Made by a program: the position numbers and the translations under genes. A stretch of 45,755 nucleotides of DNA from Spirochaetales bacterium (GTDB lineage Bacteria > Spirochaetota > Spirochaetia > Sphaerochaetales > Sphaerochaetaceae), in assembly GCA_012728215.1 (NCBI GenBank), contig JAAYFO010000182.1, forward strand, positions 1-45,755. Direction: 5' to 3'. The notes under the pieces were generated by a model. That model had not been told where the DNA came from, did no database searches, and saw only the letters and a program-made list of their open reading frames with translations. Positions 18,731 to 27,744 of the stretch are shown one piece after another (positions within the stretch are counted from its first letter, which is position 1; each line of letters opens with the position of its first letter).

Positions 18731-20803
18731 ATGGAGCTTTCATTACCTGCGGGTTCTTTGGAATCTGCAATAGCATCATTCAAAGGTGGTGCGGATTCTG
18801 TATATCTTGGCATGAAGGACTTTTCTGCCCGAAAAAGAGCTCAGAACTTCAGCTTCGAAGATCTTTCCAAACTCAAATCATATGCCGTGGAGCACGACAA
18901 GAAGATATACGTGACGATCAACACCGTCATCTATGAAGAAGAGATGAATGAGCTTCAACTTCTTCTCAGACAGCTTGAATTCTTGAAAATCGACGGCCTG
19001 ATTGTTCAGGATATCGGAGCAGCTTCGTTCATTTCCAGAAACTTTCCTTCTCTAGACCTCCACGGATCGACACAGATGGCAATCCACACAGCAGGTGGTG
19101 TGAAATTCCTTCAACGAATGGGTTTCAAGCGTGTCGTTCTCTCCAGAGAGCTGAGTTTCGAAAAGATCGAGGCAATAAGAAAGGAATGCCCCGACATCGA
19201 ACTGAAGGTATTCATTCATGGTGCCATGTGCTATGGCTTCAGCGGGCTGTGTGAAGCCAGCAGACTCATAACCGGAAGAAGCGCCAACAGAGGGGAATGT
19301 GCCCAGATCTGCAGAACATGGTTCTCATGCCAGCAGGCAAACCGAAACGGTTGCTTCTTCGCGATGAAGGATCTTGAAATTGGGGAGGAGATTGGCAAGC
19401 TCATCCAGATCGGAATAGATTCGGTAAAGATTGAAGGCCGGATGAAAGGTCCAGCATACTGCTATTCCACTGCTCACTACTACAGACTTCTCATTGACGG
19501 TTGCAGCGATACCAACGAACTTGAAAATGCACGCACAGCGATGGAAACCTCTTTTCTCCGTGATCACTCTGATGGGTATTTCCAAAACCGAAATGATCTG
19601 ATCTGTCCTGATTACTGTCAGCATATGGGAATCAAGGCTGGAAAAATTGAAAAGCTGAGCGGAACAAGAATGTCAATTCACCTTTCTCATCCAGTTGCAA
19701 TTCGCGATGGTCTTCTTCTGATCAACTCGGATATACGCAAGGAGAGCTGCCGTTTTGCCTTGATGGATATTGAGGACGAAAACGGAAGAAGACGTTCATT
19801 TGCCAATGCTGGGGAAAGCTTCACAACTCCGATTCCACCAAACAGCAACCCTCAGGAAGGTCAGGATCTCTTTCTGATTTCACTTCATAACAGTAGCATG
19901 GAAGCATTGAAAGTAAATGCAATGCCCCACTACAAGAGCCCAGTTAATACTTTCATCTTCGTTTTGCATGACAGACTTCGAATTGAGGCTACCATATGCA
20001 AAAAACATATTTCTCACGATTACAAGGTTGAGATTCAGAAGGCTTCCAACGATACGGATTTCTCCTCCATCCTAAAAAAAGTCTTCAGCTCAAGTGCGGA
20101 CAGTCTTTTTACATTAGGAACTGTCAATTGTGATCTTTCACATTCCGGTTTTGACAAGGTATTCATTCCCATATCAATGCTGAAGGAAATCAGAAGAAGC
20201 TGGTATGTGGCACTGGACGAAGAAGCTATTGCATATCTGAACCCTGCATCTGATGAAAAATCCCTGATCAAACCATTCTGTTCACCAGACTCATCACATT
20301 CCTTCATCAAGCTTCCACAGAGAAAGCTTCTTGGCCTCTGGGGTGAGATTCTGAAGATTGATGGAGCATCATATCTGCCACTATCACCTATCATGGAAGA
20401 CGAAACTGCTTTCTTCGCCGATCTTGAGACTGAGATTGCAAATAATCCAGGTCTGATTGTAGGTCTGAACAATATCGCTCAAGTGGAATGGGCGATTTCG
20501 CATCCGGACGCAAAGGTATTCGCCGATATTTATCTTTATCTGGCTAACCCTGTGACAGCCTGTGTCCTCGTGGAACTGCTTCCGTCCCTTGTCGGAGGGT
20601 ATTTCTTCATGGAAGGCGATGCCAGTGGCAGATCGTTTTCCAGCTGGCCTTTTGTTCCAACCGATGCATCGGATTTCGTGCCTCCTCTGTTTGTCAGCAT
20701 GGCTGGGTTTCCGATTGATGGGGAACAATCGACAGTGACTCAGAATGGAAGAAAGTATATGGCAAAGAAACAGCAGGGGCTTACCATAGTAACGCAGCAA
20801 TAG
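18731..20803 (+). CDS. Peptidase U32 family protein (YegQ/RlhA-like)
   Basis: 'ELSLPAGSLESAIASFKGGADSVYLGMKDFSAR', 'VFIHGAMCYGFSGLCEASRLITGRSANRGECAQICR', 'DSVKIEGRMKGPAYCYSTAHYYR'. Confidence 0.92.
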   Translation: MELSLPAGSLESAIASFKGGADSVYLGMKDFSARKRAQNFSFEDLSKLKSYAVEHDKKIYVTINTVIYEEEMNELQLLLRQLEFLKIDGLIVQDIGAASFISRNFPSLDLHGSTQMAIHTAGGVKFLQRMGFKRVVLSRELSFEKIEAIRKECPDIELKVFIHGAMCYGFSGLCEASRLITGRSANRGECAQICRTWFSCQQANRNGCFFAMKDLEIGEEIGKLIQIGIDSVKIEGRMKGPAYCYSTAHYYRLLIDGCSDTNELENARTAMETSFLRDHSDGYFQNRNDLICPDYCQHMGIKAGKIEKLSGTRMSIHLSHPVAIRDGLLLINSDIRKESCRFALMDIEDENGRRRSFANAGESFTTPIPPNSNPQEGQDLFLISLHNSSMEALKVNAMPHYKSPVNTFIFVLHDRLRIEATICKKHISHDYKVEIQKASNDTDFSSILKKVFSSSADSLFTLGTVNCDLSHSGFDKVFIPISMLKEIRRSWYVALDEEAIAYLNPASDEKSLIKPFCSPDSSHSFIKLPQRKLLGLWGEILKIDGASYLPLSPIMEDETAFFADLETEIANNPGLIVGLNNIAQVEWAISHPDAKVFADIYLYLANPVTACVLVELLPSLVGGYFFMEGDASGRSFSSWPFVPTDASDFVPPLFVSMAGFPIDGEQSTVTQNGRKYMAKKQQGLTIVTQQ

Positions 20804-20876
20804 TGGAAATGGGCAATTTGCAATCGGTGGACAAGTTGTCCCTTCAAGTGGTACTATCGCAAAAAAGGGAGAAATT

Positions 20877-22067
20877 TTGACTTTCAAAGACTTGCCGAAA
20901 GGCACATGGCTCATACGCCTTGCCCGTTCCACTTATGGAAAATGGGTTTGCAGACATTACAAGCTGTCCATTGAGAACAGATCGCTTCTTGATGAAATAG
21001 ATGGTCCATTTCTCCTCCTTGCCAATCATACGCACATCATTGACTATATTTTCATCTCATGTCTTTTTCCATTCCATATCAGATGGGTTGCCGGTGCTCA
21101 CCTGTTCAAGAAGAGGTTTGTCAGACTTATCGTCAAGAAATATGCCCAATGTATTTCCAAGGAACAGGGAAGAAGCGACATCTCGACTGTCATGGAGATG
21201 AAGAAGGTTCTGAAAGGCGGATCGCCAGTCGGCTTGTTTCCGGAAGGGACAAGGACTTGGGACGGCAGCACTGCAATGGATGACGAACAGTATCTTCTGA
21301 TGGCAAAGCTGATAAGATATTTGAAGGTTCCCGTGCTGTTTGTCAACAACAAGGGCGGTTTTGCATGTAAGCCGCGATGGAGAGAAATGGAAGCTGATGG
21401 ACCGGTGACGATAAGCCTCCGTGCCTTTGTCAGACCGGAGGAATATCTGGATATGCCAATTCCCGATCTGAAGGAACTCATCAGGACTGATTTCTTCTTT
21501 TCCAATGACGAATGGCAGAATGAAGCAAGGATTCCATATTATTGCAGCAAGGGAGCAGAAGGGCTTCAGAGAGTGCTCTACATATGCCCTGTCTGCCATA
21601 AGCTTGGAACCCATGTCACAGACGGCAACACAATGACATGTTCATCTTGCGGTGCCGTCACCACAATGGATGAATTTCAGATGCTCAAATCCTCTTCCAC
21701 ACATTTCTCGACCATCAGGCAGTGGCATGAATGGGAACAGTCGCAGTTGAGAAGTGATACTGTCAAATTCGAAAAAGAAGAAGGGGTCCTCTTTCAGATT
21801 GGTGACATCGATGGTTACCAGACCGTTTCTGAAAAGATCATGGTAAGTGCAGATTCTGAGAAAATCACCGTGGAATGCCTCGATGTTGACAGACATTCCT
21901 TCCACTTGATGTTTTCTGAAATTTCCTCAATTGTAATCACTTTGAAGCAGACTATGGAATTGTTCATTGGAACAACGCTATACAGAATAAGGCTGAATCC
22001 TGATGGCTCCGCATTGAAATACAGTGAACTGCACCAAGCGCTTAGACAGCATGTTCCAGTTGGATAA
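20877..22067 (+). CDS. PlsC-like 1-acylglycerol-3-phosphate acyltransferase fused to C-terminal zinc ribbon (paralog 1)
   Basis: HX4D 'NHTHIID', 'LFPEGTRTW', 'KVPVLFV'; zinc ribbon 'LYICPVC...TMTCSSCGAV'; 'WHEWEQSQL'. TTG start with GGGAG SD. Confidence 0.85.
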   Translation: MTFKDLPKGTWLIRLARSTYGKWVCRHYKLSIENRSLLDEIDGPFLLLANHTHIIDYIFISCLFPFHIRWVAGAHLFKKRFVRLIVKKYAQCISKEQGRSDISTVMEMKKVLKGGSPVGLFPEGTRTWDGSTAMDDEQYLLMAKLIRYLKVPVLFVNNKGGFACKPRWREMEADGPVTISLRAFVRPEEYLDMPIPDLKELIRTDFFFSNDEWQNEARIPYYCSKGAEGLQRVLYICPVCHKLGTHVTDGNTMTCSSCGAVTTMDEFQMLKSSSTHFSTIRQWHEWEQSQLRSDTVKFEKEEGVLFQIGDIDGYQTVSEKIMVSADSEKITVECLDVDRHSFHLMFSEISSIVITLKQTMELFIGTTLYRIRLNPDGSALKYSELHQALRQHVPVG

Positions 22068-22194
22068 GCAAGCTAGACGATTTGTATAAAACCTTTTATC
22101 AAACATCTTTTTTATATACATTTTTTCCAAGAAGTGTAAAAATAGAAATTGCGGATTCATCTGACGCCGGTAACCATTGGGTAGGGAGTTTATT

Positions 22195-23619
22195 ATGGAT
22201 TTTTCATACATGATTCATCTTGCAGTCACATCGATAGCATTGCTGATCGGGGTTTTATTAAGAAACAAGGTGAAGCTTCTTCAAAAGTTTCTCATCCCTG
22301 CTTCAATCATTGGAGGATTTCTTCTTCTGCTGTTCTATAATTTCCTTGGTCCAATTCTCGGTCTTTCCAATGCTTTTCTTGGAAATCTTGTATATCACCT
22401 CCTCAACATCTCATTTATTGCAATGATGCTGAGAATCCCAGAGACAAATCACAAGGCTGGTGCTGCTACTAGGCAGAATGTCGTTGCCATAGCTTCCCAA
22501 TACGGGTTTCAATGTCTCTTCGGGCTTCTTGCGACATTTCTGATGATCAAGACCTTTGCTCCTGATCTGTTTCCCGCTTTTGGGTTCACGCTTCCATTGG
22601 GATTTGAATTAGGGCCGGGGCAGGCTTATTCGATGTCATTGGTCTGGGAGGCAATGGGATTTGATGGTGCATCTTCTGTAGGGCTGTCCATGGCTGCGAT
22701 TGGATTTGTCGTCGGCTCAATCGGAGGTGTGATTCTGATCAATATTGCAATAAGGAGAAAATGGCTTTCTCCTGCTCAGATCGAGAAGCTGCATTCCAGA
22801 GAAGTCAGAACCAGCTTTCTGGCTCAGGAAAAGCAGACTGGCGCAGTCCTTACAACAAACAGCGAGGCAATAGACAGCTTCACTTATCATATTGCTTTGA
22901 TTGGCATGACATACTTTCTCAGCTTCGAACTGCTTTCGCTGATTTCATATCTGCTCAGCTTCATCGGCCCCATCGGGATCGAACTTGCTGACAGTCTCTG
23001 GGGAATCAACTTTGTCTTCAGCTCACTTTGCGCAATTCTTGTGAGAAAGACCATTGGTGTCCTCAAACTGGATAAATCAGTGGACAATCTCACGCTTAAT
23101 CGAATCAATGGCCTTTCTGTGGACTTCACAGTATGTGCTTCTCTTGGAGCAATAACGCTGGCCGCCATTTCACAATACTGGCTGCCGATCATCGTTCTGG
23201 TGGTTGTAGGAATCGCAATCACCTGCTTTCTGCTTCCATGGTATTGCAGCAGACTCTTTTCCGACAATCAGTTCTATCGAACACTGATGATCTTCGGAAC
23301 TGCCACCGGTACACTTCCAACTGGTCTCAGTCTTCTGAGAATTGTCGATCCGGAATTTGAAACTCCTGTGGCACAGGATTACATCTATGCAACTGGGATA
23401 ATGCTCCCACTTGCCATACCGATAATCCTTAGCATCAATCTTCCTGCATTCAGCGTTGTCCAGGGAAATCCGCTTTTGTTCTGGGCAGCTGTAGGAATGA
23501 GTGCCTTATATGTGATAATTCCAATGATATTCTATTTCTTGATTGCCAAGAAACGCTCGTTCGCGGACAAATCCAAGTTCTTCTTTGTGGACAAGAAAAC
23601 ACGTTCACAAGCAGAATGA
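22195..23619 (+). CDS. gltS: Sodium/glutamate symporter (GltS family)
   Basis: Multi-TM; 'LLIGVLLRNKVKLLQKFLIPASIIGGFLLLL', 'LPLGFELGPGQAYSMSLVWEAMGFDGASSVGLSMAAIGFVVGSIGGV', 'GTATGTLPTGLSLLRIVDPEFETPVAQDY'. Confidence 0.85.
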   Translation: MDFSYMIHLAVTSIALLIGVLLRNKVKLLQKFLIPASIIGGFLLLLFYNFLGPILGLSNAFLGNLVYHLLNISFIAMMLRIPETNHKAGAATRQNVVAIASQYGFQCLFGLLATFLMIKTFAPDLFPAFGFTLPLGFELGPGQAYSMSLVWEAMGFDGASSVGLSMAAIGFVVGSIGGVILINIAIRRKWLSPAQIEKLHSREVRTSFLAQEKQTGAVLTTNSEAIDSFTYHIALIGMTYFLSFELLSLISYLLSFIGPIGIELADSLWGINFVFSSLCAILVRKTIGVLKLDKSVDNLTLNRINGLSVDFTVCASLGAITLAAISQYWLPIIVLVVVGIAITCFLLPWYCSRLFSDNQFYRTLMIFGTATGTLPTGLSLLRIVDPEFETPVAQDYIYATGIMLPLAIPIILSINLPAFSVVQGNPLLFWAAVGMSALYVIIPMIFYFLIAKKRSFADKSKFFFVDKKTRSQAE

Positions 23620-23711
23620 CACCAGCAAAGGCCTCCTGAATTCCAGAGGGCTATTTGAAGTTAAACAACGTTGACACAAACTTCAGAAATGTATATCATT
23701 TATTCTTGTCC

Positions 23712-23784
23712 GGGGGTGTAGCTCAGTTGGTAGAGCGACTGCATGGCATGCAGTAGGTAGTCGGTTCGATCCCGATCACCTCCA
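23712..23784 (+). tRNA. tRNA-Ala (anticodon GGC)
   Basis: GGGGGTG/CACCTCC acceptor, TAGCTCAGTTGGTAGAGC D-arm, ACTGC-ATGGCAT-GCAGT anticodon arm, GGTTCGATCCC T-arm; no encoded CCA. Confidence 0.95.
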
Positions 23785-23787
23785 CTT

Positions 23788-23821
23788 GGAGTGATTCTAT
23801 ATAGAGTTACTCCTTTTTTTT
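23788..23821 (+). terminator. Rho-independent terminator after tRNA-Ala
   Basis: GGAGT...ACTCC hairpin followed by a T-run. Confidence 0.75.
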
Positions 23822-24032
23822 CTTCATTTTCAATCTTCTTGTATTATATTTTGTCAGTGCTTACTATATGCAATCGCATCAACCTGAGAACATCATTCCT
23901 CGGCTACCCATGGCATCCTTAAAATATCCCAAGCCTATCAGTTTTGTAAGCATTCAGAATTCCGCCATGCCTGATAATCTTGTTTTATTATATTGACACT
24001 GGGTGATGCTGATTAAGGAACACGTCTTCGAT

Positions 24033-25181
24033 TCAACCGAACAATTGCGCAGTCTTCTTCATTTTTTCAACTATCGGTACGTTGAAAGGACATCGTTTCT
24101 CACAGCCATGGCAACCTATGCAGTCAGAAGCATTTCTCTCCAACGCCTCATAGTGAGAACGCACCGACTCAGGAACAGTTTTCTGCATGGTTGCCAAGTC
24201 ATAGAACTTGTTGACCATTGCAATGTCAATTCTCTGAGGGCATGGAGCACAATGGCCACAGTACGTGCATTGCCCATTCCCATATGAATGTTTTGGGGCG
24301 TTCTTCAGAACGGACAGATAATCCTTCTCCTCATCGGAAGCAGTCTCATAGGCAACCGCCTGACTTACATGCAATGGTGTATCAAAGCCAGCCATGACTG
24401 AAGCGACTGCCGGACGCGTCAATGCATAGCAAAGGCACTGGACGGGAGTAAGTGCAACACCAAACGGAGAAGCCTCGCTGCTGAAAAGACGGCCACCGGC
24501 ATAGCCCTTCATCACATTTATCCCGACGCCTCTTGATTCACAAAGAGTGTAAAGTTCCTCTCTTTCTGGAGCAATTCTGTCAAGGCTTGGATCATATTCC
24601 TCAGCAAAGCAGGTCTCCAGATCCTCGCTCGGAGGCAGCATGTCGAACGCAGGATTGATTGAGAAGAGAATCATTTCCACAATTCCACTTTCCACAGCCA
24701 TCTTCGCCACAATCGGATTGTGACTGCTCATGCCGATATGGGATATCACACCATCCTTCTTCAATCCCTGAACATAGTCGAGGTACGGGCTGTTCAGAAT
24801 CTTCTCGAACTCAGTCTTGCCATCGACATAATGAATCATTCCCAGATCGATATGATCAGTTTTCAGACGAACAAGCAGGTCTTCAAATGCAGGCTTGACC
24901 TTGTCCAGATCCCTTGTCCGAACATACTGACCATCCTGCCATGTGGAACCTATATGGCCTTCGATTATCCAGTCTTTCCTCTTTCCCTCAATAGCGTTTC
25001 CGATGTTGGTCCGCACATTGGGTTCGGACATCCAGACATCCATGATGTTAATCCCCTGTCTGCCGCATTCATCGATGATGCTCCTGACTTCTTCTTCATT
25101 GTGTCTCTCAAGCCATTCAGCGCCAAGTCCTATTTCACTTACTTTCAGGCCAGTTCTTCCAAGTTCCCTGTATCTCATCAT
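24033..25181 (-). CDS. Aldo/keto reductase with C-terminal 4Fe-4S ferredoxin-like domain
   Basis: 'MRYRELGRTGLKVSEIGLGAEWL', 'LKTDHIDLGMIHYVD'; C-terminal 'CTYCGHCAPCPQRIDI' and 'CIGCHGCEKRCPFNV'. Confidence 0.92.
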   Translation of the reverse strand: MMRYRELGRTGLKVSEIGLGAEWLERHNEEEVRSIIDECGRQGINIMDVWMSEPNVRTNIGNAIEGKRKDWIIEGHIGSTWQDGQYVRTRDLDKVKPAFEDLLVRLKTDHIDLGMIHYVDGKTEFEKILNSPYLDYVQGLKKDGVISHIGMSSHNPIVAKMAVESGIVEMILFSINPAFDMLPPSEDLETCFAEEYDPSLDRIAPEREELYTLCESRGVGINVMKGYAGGRLFSSEASPFGVALTPVQCLCYALTRPAVASVMAGFDTPLHVSQAVAYETASDEEKDYLSVLKNAPKHSYGNGQCTYCGHCAPCPQRIDIAMVNKFYDLATMQKTVPESVRSHYEALERNASDCIGCHGCEKRCPFNVPIVEKMKKTAQLFG

Positions 25182-25374
25182 GAATACTCCTAATCATCGG
25201 TCCATTCGAACGCTACTTTAATATTTGCATTCTGAACCATTGATGTCAATCCAGAATGAATTAAGCACAGCTTGGATTTTGCAGAATACACTAAAATCTG
25301 AAATTACAAACAACGTAACAAATTGACTTATCAAAACTGCAGATTTATAATTACCACGATTACGGAGGCAAGAC

Positions 25375-26004
25375 ATGCTTACACGACAGCAAATCAAAGA
25401 AATCAGCAGGGAACAGATTGGAAAGAACACAGGAATGACAATCGGCGGCTTTCTGATATCCATCTTTGTTCCAATTGCAGCAGCGGCCATTGGATTTGGA
25501 ATCGGCGGCTATATAGTCCAGTCGGTCATGCAGATTGGATATGCCGCATTCTGCATAAGCATATTTGTTGGCAAGCAAACCACAGCAGGAGACATCTTCA
25601 ACAAAGGCTTCGACAAGAACTTCGGACGCAAACTTGGTGGAATGCTGTTCAAAGACCTTTTCATCTTCCTGTGGAGCCTTCTTTTAATCATTCCCGGAAT
25701 CATCAAGAGTTACAGCTACTTCATGGTCCCATACATTCTAGCAAATGATGAAGACATCAAAGCCACACAGGCAACCAGGATGTCAATCATCATGATGAAA
25801 GGCCACAAGTGGCAGACATTTGTAATGTATCTGAGTTTCCTCGGCTGGAATATTCTGACAGCAATCACGGCAGGCATTGTCGGCTATCTTTATGCAGGAA
25901 GATACCAGGCAACGGCACTCGCTGGACTGGCAATGGAAATCCGTGAAGAGGCAATCAGAAACAACATAGTCAAGATAGACGAAACCGGTCACCTTGCATT
26001 CTGA
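25375..26004 (+). CDS. DUF975-like integral membrane protein
   Basis: 'FKDLFIFLWSLLLIIPGIIKSYSYFMVPYILANDEDIKATQATRMSIIMMKGHKWQTFVMYLSFLGW' matches the DUF975 core; SD GGAGG upstream. Confidence 0.8.
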   Translation: MLTRQQIKEISREQIGKNTGMTIGGFLISIFVPIAAAAIGFGIGGYIVQSVMQIGYAAFCISIFVGKQTTAGDIFNKGFDKNFGRKLGGMLFKDLFIFLWSLLLIIPGIIKSYSYFMVPYILANDEDIKATQATRMSIIMMKGHKWQTFVMYLSFLGWNILTAITAGIVGYLYAGRYQATALAGLAMEIREEAIRNNIVKIDETGHLAF

Positions 26005-26025
26005 TCTGCAAACAGCTGATTCAGT

Positions 26026-27393
26026 TCATACAAGCTTCATCAGCTTTGTTGCGGTAGAGAAATAAATAATCAAAGTCAGGGCATCAACAATAGTCGTAAG
26101 AATCGGTCCCGCCATCACGGCAGGGTCCAATCCAATGCGACCAATCACTAGAGGAAGCAAGGCTCCCATCAGTTTGGAAATAATGACTGCCATGAAAAGT
26201 GACGAGCATACTGACAAGGCAACCATAAGTGAAACCTTGTCTATCAGCATCAGTTTCGCAAAATTGAACAGAATAAGACAAAGACCACAGAGAATGGCAA
26301 CACATAATTCCTTCCACAGGACCTTGAAAACGTCACAGAATTTCAGTTCTCCCAAGGCTATGCCTCGGACGACAGTCACCGAAGCCTGAGAACCTGAGTT
26401 TCCAGCAGTATCCATCAGCATTGGAATGAATGCAGTCAGTATCACACAGGAAGAAAGAGCACTCTCAAAGGCAGTGATCACCTTTGCTGTGAAAGTGGCA
26501 CCAATCATCAGTACAAGCAACCATGGAATCCTGACTCTCCAAATTCTCCAGACCGATGTCCTCAGATAAGGCTTCACACTCTCCGAAGGGATGATAGCCG
26601 CCATCTTCTGAATATCTTCAGTCGCTTCTTCCTGCACGACATCCAATACATCGTCGACTGTGACAATGCCCATCAGATGATTCTGACCATCCACAACTGG
26701 AATAACAGTCAGATCGTATTTCCCAAAGGTGATGGAAACCGCTTCCTTGTCATCGTTCACGTTGACAGAAATCGGCATGCTGTCCATTATGGACATCACG
26801 CTTTGACGGTCATCCGGAGCAGTGATGAGACTTCTCAGTCCCACCACCCCCAAAAGGTGTCTGGAAGAATCGGTTACGTAGCACACGTTGACGGTTTCCT
26901 TTCCCAGACCGGCAACCCTGATGTAATCAACCGCATCCTTGATACTCTGATTCGGCCTGAATGAAATGAACGAGGTGTTCATCAGGCCTCCAATGCTATC
27001 GATGTCGTAGCTCATCAGAAGACCCAACTGCGACGCCTTGTCAGGAGCAAGCAACATCCTGACCCGGGTCTGCTCTGATTCATCAAGAGCCTTTACCAGG
27101 TCTATCAAATCGTCAATATACAGTGAATCCAGAAGCGTGGAGAGGTTTGAATCGCTCATCTTCTCCACCACATCCACCTGACGCTCATCATCAAGTTCTA
27201 CAAAAAGCAATCCTTGATTGCCTACAGGGATTGTCTTGAATACATCAAAAAGCTGTTTTCTGGAAACTTCATTCAAAAAGATTCCTGCATCTGCCGGATT
27301 CATTGACAGAAGCAAGTCTGAAATGACGTTGAATCTTCTTTTGGCCAGAAGATCGGAAAGAACCTTCTGCAAGGTCTTGTCTATCTGTTTCAT
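26026..27393 (-). CDS. mgtE: Magnesium transporter MgtE
   Basis: N-domain repeats, paired CBS domains, C-terminal TM domain with 'AFIPMLMDTAGNSGSQASVTVVRGIALGEL' and 'GRIGLDPAVMAGPILTTIVDALTLIIYF'. Confidence 0.95.
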   Translation of the reverse strand: MKQIDKTLQKVLSDLLAKRRFNVISDLLLSMNPADAGIFLNEVSRKQLFDVFKTIPVGNQGLLFVELDDERQVDVVEKMSDSNLSTLLDSLYIDDLIDLVKALDESEQTRVRMLLAPDKASQLGLLMSYDIDSIGGLMNTSFISFRPNQSIKDAVDYIRVAGLGKETVNVCYVTDSSRHLLGVVGLRSLITAPDDRQSVMSIMDSMPISVNVNDDKEAVSITFGKYDLTVIPVVDGQNHLMGIVTVDDVLDVVQEEATEDIQKMAAIIPSESVKPYLRTSVWRIWRVRIPWLLVLMIGATFTAKVITAFESALSSCVILTAFIPMLMDTAGNSGSQASVTVVRGIALGELKFCDVFKVLWKELCVAILCGLCLILFNFAKLMLIDKVSLMVALSVCSSLFMAVIISKLMGALLPLVIGRIGLDPAVMAGPILTTIVDALTLIIYFSTATKLMKLV

Positions 27394-27399
27394 TTTTTT

Positions 27400-27595
27400 C
27401 CTCCAATCTCCGCATGCAGATTCATGCGGGCAATCAGATGAAACACTGTCTGAACCCAGATACCGATCTATAAGAGGAATCTGCAGAACAGTGTTTCGTC
27501 AGTACTGAAATTCATGCAACCGCAAGTACAACTACCAGGGTCAGTATCCATTCTGCAACCTCCAATATAAGATGAAGTGGCTCCGCCACCTTCAT
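27400..27595 (-). promoter_or_regulatory. Structured mgtE 5' leader with three hairpins, candidate cis-regulatory RNA
   Basis: Minus-strand hairpins: ATGAAGGTGGC-gga-GCCACTTCAT (27572-27595), perfect 10-bp GAAACACTGT/ACAGTGTTTC (27440-27449 with 27488-27497), perfect 7-bp CCGCATG/CATGCGG (27410-27429) next to the mgtE SD. Confidence 0.5.
27468..27551 (-). CDS. Putative leader peptide upstream of mgtE, MDTDPGSCTCGCMNFSTDETLFCRFLL
   Basis: ATG at 27551 preceded by GGAGG with 7-nt spacing; 27 codons plus stop; Cys-rich CTCGC motif. Confidence 0.45.
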   Translation of the reverse strand: MDTDPGSCTCGCMNFSTDETLFCRFLL

Positions 27596-27744
27596 ATTAT
27601 TTAGCATCATAACCCAAACATGTCAACCAAAATCCATATATGACCTTTTATTTCCAACGATTAACGGAATAATCGTCTCATTTCAATAGTATTTTTTTCC
27701 ATTCAATGATTTAATTATTGCATTACAATATGCAGGACTCTTTC

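Noticed and set aside
27400-27600. Standard M-box riboswitch upstream of mgtE
   Set aside because: Conserved M-box segments as I remember them could not be aligned; kept only as an uncharacterised structured leader pending an Rfam search.
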